From NCBI GenBank assembly GCA_947591605.1, contig CANQDF010000001.1:146239-210238 (forward strand): a stretch of DNA of 64,000 nucleotides, read 5' to 3'. The DNA is from an uncultured Clostridia bacterium (lineage in GTDB: Bacteria; Bacillota; Clostridia; Lachnospirales; CAG-274). The notes below the pieces were generated by a model. That model worked only from the letters and a program-made list of their open reading frames with translations. It made no database searches and had not been told where the DNA came from. Of the stretch, positions 61,467-64,000 are shown one piece after another (within the stretch, counting starts at the first letter, position 1; each line of letters begins with the position of its first letter). The position numbers and the translations under genes are program-made.

Positions 61467-61494
61467 ATTATACCCTTATTACGGTAAATTTCAA
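61467..61494 (-). promoter_or_regulatory. Promoter of murC
   Basis: TTGAAA (61489-61494) and TATAAT (61467-61472) with a 16-base spacer on the - strand. Confidence 0.65.
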
Positions 61495-61741
61495 GTGGAT
61501 TTGACGACAAGCGTGCCTGCCTCGGTATGATATGACGGCTTTAAAAAAAGATACGGTTTGCGGGTAAGCGGAGCAAAATTGACAGGCGCCCCGCTCGGTA
61601 CAAAGCCCGTATACTTATAAATTTACAAAAAAAGCGGCATATTTATACCGTCCGGAGGATAATTTTTTTATCCCGAAGGCATAATTTTGCAATGTCTTTG
61701 GTTAAATCAATAATTTTTTAATATTTTTTTGATAATTTTTG
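61495..61741. other. Non-coding stretch between murC and glgC promoters
   Basis: About 250 bases with no supported gene. It contains a GGATAA/TTATCC hairpin (about 61658-61674) and AT-rich tracts toward glgC (61701-61740). A short - strand open frame of about 41 codons lacks a start codon. No known riboswitch is recognised. Confidence 0.5.
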
Positions 61742-61771
61742 TTGTAATCTACCAATGATATGTGGTATTAT
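61742..61771 (+). promoter_or_regulatory. Promoter of glgC-glgD
   Basis: TTGTAA (61742-61747) and TATTAT (61766-61771), spacer 18. About 95 bases of leader follow. Confidence 0.5.
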
Positions 61772-61866
61772 ATTATTAAATAAAAAGAAATATCCCGTCG
61801 GATGGTGTTTGCCCTATGGCAGCCGTGGGGGTATTTTGTTTAACAGCATTGAATGGAGGGATTAAA

Positions 61867-63150
61867 ATGCGTAAAAAAGAAATGTTGGCTATGCTGCTTG
61901 CGGGCGGACAGGGCAGCCGTTTAGGCATACTGACAAGCGACAAAGCCAAGCCTGCCGTTGCTTTTGGCGGTAAGTACAGGATAATAGACTTTCCTATGAG
62001 CAACTGCGTAAACTCGGGCCTCGATACCGTAGGCGTGCTTACACAGTACCAGCCTCTTACCCTTAACCAGCACATAGGCATAGGTATACCATGGGATCTT
62101 GACCTTAAAAACGGCGGCGCAGCTATACTTGCACCTCATGTAAAGGGCGGCGAGCAGGGAGAGTGGTACTCGGGTACCGCAAATGCGATCTATCAGAATA
62201 TACCTTACATTGATAAGTATGACCCGGAATATGTCCTTATTCTGTCGGGCGACCATATTTATAAAATGGATTATTCAAATATGCTTGACTTCCATAAAAA
62301 GAACGGCTGTGACGTTACCATAGCGGTGCTTGAGGTAACAATGGAGGAGGCAAGCCGTTTTGGTATTATGAATGCCGATGAAAACGACAAAATATACGAG
62401 TTTGAGGAAAAGCCCGAACATCCAAAGAGCAACCTTGCAAGCATGGGTATTTATATCTTCAGCTGGCAAAAGCTGCGTGCAGCCCTGATCGAGGACAACA
62501 AGGTGCATGCGGACAGCGACTTTGGCAAGCATATCATACCTATGATGCTTAATGCGGGCGAGGTGCTTTATGCGTACCGCTTTAAGGATTATTGGAAGGA
62601 TGTCGGCACAATAGAGTCATACTGGGCTGCAAATATGGAGCTTATCGAAACAGTGCCAAAATTCAACCTCTATGAGGACTTCTGGAAGATATATACCAAT
62701 AACGAATCTCAGCTCCCACAGTACACGGGCCCCGATGCTCTCATACAAAAGAGCATAGTTTCCGAGGGCTGTTCTATCCTGGGTGAGGTAAACCACTCGG
62801 TTATAGGCACAAGCGTTGTTATTGAAGAGGGTGCGGTGGTACGTGACTCAATTATTATGGAAAACTGCATCATACACAAGGGCTGTGTTATAGACCGCTG
62901 CATTATTGACCAGAATACGGAGATAGGCGAAAACGTTATTATGGGTACGGGTGAAAATATCGTAAATGAGGATAAGCCTAAAATTTACAACACAGGCATT
63001 ACCGTAATAGGCAGCAACACCGTTGTACCCGCAGGCCTTACAATAGGCAAAAACTGTGTTATCTACGGTAAGCCCGGCCCCGAATGCTTTGAGGGCAGCA
63101 AGCTGGAAAGCGGCAAGACCGTTATTGTTGAGAAGGAGGCGATAATATGA
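61867..63150 (+). CDS. glgC: Glucose-1-phosphate adenylyltransferase, catalytic subunit
   Basis: 427 residues with start at 61867 after [36 protein letters not shown] is the nucleotide-binding loop. [30 protein letters not shown] and [20 protein letters not shown] (in part) are conserved. The C-terminal left-handed beta helix is complete. It makes ADP-glucose for glycogen. It overlaps glgD by ATGA. Confidence 0.96.
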   Translation: MRKKEMLAMLLAGGQGSRLGILTSDKAKPAVAFGGKYRIIDFPMSNCVNSGLDTVGVLTQYQPLTLNQHIGIGIPWDLDLKNGGAAILAPHVKGGEQGEWYSGTANAIYQNIPYIDKYDPEYVLILSGDHIYKMDYSNMLDFHKKNGCDVTIAVLEVTMEEASRFGIMNADENDKIYEFEEKPEHPKSNLASMGIYIFSWQKLRAALIEDNKVHADSDFGKHIIPMMLNAGEVLYAYRFKDYWKDVGTIESYWAANMELIETVPKFNLYEDFWKIYTNNESQLPQYTGPDALIQKSIVSEGCSILGEVNHSVIGTSVVIEEGAVVRDSIIMENCIIHKGCVIDRCIIDQNTEIGENVIMGTGENIVNEDKPKIYNTGITVIGSNTVVPAGLTIGKNCVIYGKPGPECFEGSKLESGKTVIVEKEAII

Positions 63151-64000
63151 AAGCAATAGGTATAATCATGGCAGGCGGAAACAGCGAACGACTTAAAAAC
63201 CTCTGTACGCTGCGTGCTATATCGGCTATGCCGGTTGCAAGCTCATTCAGGGCTATTGACTTTTCGCTCAGCAATATGTCAAACTCCAACATTAAAAAGG
63301 TAGCTGTTATTGCGCAGTTCAACTCACGTTCGCTGCAGGATCATCTTTCCTCAGCAAAATGGTGGGATCTCGGACGCAAAAACGGCGGTCTGTTTATATT
63401 CACTCCGTTTCTTTCAAACGACAACAGTTTCTGGTTCAGAGGTACGGCGGATTCCATCTATCAGAATATAAGCTTCCTTAAAAGGAGCAATGAGCCATAC
63501 GTTATAATAACCTCGGGCGATGCCATATATAAGCTTGATTTCCATGAGGTTTTAAATGCGCACATACAAAAGGGCGCAGATATAACCATAGTATGCAAGG
63601 ATCTTGCAAATACGGATAAGGACGTGCGTGACTTTGGCGTGCTTGAACTGGACGGGGACGGCAGGCTTGCAAACTTTGAGGAAAAGCCGCTTGAACCAAA
63701 GAGCACGATTGCTTCGCTCGGTATGTATGTAATAGGCAGGAGCCTGCTCATAAAGCTGCTTGAGGATGCCATACCAAACGGCAGATATGACCTTGTTAAG
63801 GATGTTATCATCCGCCACAGGAAGGAGCTCAACGTATACGGCTACAAGTATGAGGGCTACTGGACAACGCTTAACAGCGTAAACGCTTATATGAAGGCAA
63901 ATATGGACTTTCTTGACCCTCGGGTAAGGTCAATGCTTACCACGCAGCCATATATAGATACCAAGCCAAAGGACGAACCTCCCGCTAAGTACAACAGCAG
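63147..64000 (+). CDS. glgD: Glucose-1-phosphate adenylyltransferase, GlgD subunit, 3' part beyond window edge
   Basis: From ATG at 63147 the frame stays open to the right edge (284 residues). [18 protein letters not shown] replaces the catalytic GGXGXRL loop with NSERL, as usual for the regulatory-type Glg[21 protein letters not shown] and [18 protein letters not shown] match GlgD. It forms a complex with GlgC in Firmicutes. The C-terminal beta helix is beyond the window. Confidence 0.94.
   Translation, partial: MKAIGIIMAGGNSERLKNLCTLRAISAMPVASSFRAIDFSLSNMSNSNIKKVAVIAQFNSRSLQDHLSSAKWWDLGRKNGGLFIFTPFLSNDNSFWFRGTADSIYQNISFLKRSNEPYVIITSGDAIYKLDFHEVLNAHIQKGADITIVCKDLANTDKDVRDFGVLELDGDGRLANFEEKPLEPKSTIASLGMYVIGRSLLIKLLEDAIPNGRYDLVKDVIIRHRKELNVYGYKYEGYWTTLNSVNAYMKANMDFLDPRVRSMLTTQPYIDTKPKDEPPAKYNS

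Noticed and set aside
61495..61620. Open frame of about 41 codons on the - strand
   Set aside because: It has no ATG, GTG or TTG start and no ribosome site; it may be chance or a decayed gene.

Overview
The window reads as a chromosomal segment of a low-to-mid GC member of the Clostridia (Bacillota). The evidence is the Firmicute cell-division block (yggS-sepF-yggT-ylmH-divIVA), CodY, a YlbJ-type sporulation membrane protein, a group B-like [FeFe]-hydrogenase, RNase R with SecG, the GlgC/GlgD pair, lipoproteins with Gram-positive architecture and strong AGGAGG ribosome-binding sites. GTG and TTG starts are common. Ile codon ATA and Arg codon AGG look heavily used in all genes. I cannot fix the family or genus from sequence alone. 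No prophage, insertion sequence, CRISPR array or antibiotic-resistance island is visible; the region is mostly core genome.

Layout. From 0.5 to 34.3 kb every gene but one is on the + strand: a membrane-fusion protein, division and septum genes, comM-dprA-topA-codY, a DUF402 gene, radC, a PspC protein, glyS, two tandem tRNA-Lys(CUU) genes, rpsB-tsf, rpmH-rnpA-yidD-yidC-jag, a membrane protein, mnmE-mnmG-(TIM44-like)-rsmG, the hydrogenase, a PEGA protein with a small signal peptidase, rpsO-pnp and an M16 peptidase. The exception is an Rpn/PDDEXK-type nuclease gene on the - strand at 25.5-26.4 kb. From 34.3 to 50.9 kb all genes are on the - strand: the feoA-feoA-feoB iron operon, an AEC transporter, yigZ, cvpA-DUF5711-two ATP-grasp enzymes-sseB, an orphan solute-binding lipoprotein, a CNNM/CorC protein, an ABC transporter and engB. 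Then come aquaporin, secG and rnr (+), a tetR-MFP-RND efflux operon and murC (-), and glgC-glgD (+), with glgD running off the right edge.

The genes group into recognisable tasks. They cover septum placement, DNA uptake and topology, nutrient sensing (CodY, with a CodY-box-like site just after its gene), translation, membrane insertion (YidC, SecG, signal peptidase), tRNA modification, RNA turnover (PNPase, RNase R), ferrous iron uptake under a DtxR-type operator, efflux under a TetR operator, wall synthesis and glycogen synthesis.

The least explained structure is non-coding. A roughly 185-235 bp mosaic intergenic element occurs four times (14.3, 37.8, 46.3 and 52.2 kb). It has short imperfect inverted ends, hairpins that are kept while their sequences change, and a 24-base core that is identical in three copies. 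One copy appears to have split the secG terminator and is flanked by 22-bp direct repeats. A second notable site is a tight cluster of DnaA-box-like sequences between tetR and murC, far from any dnaA gene in the window.
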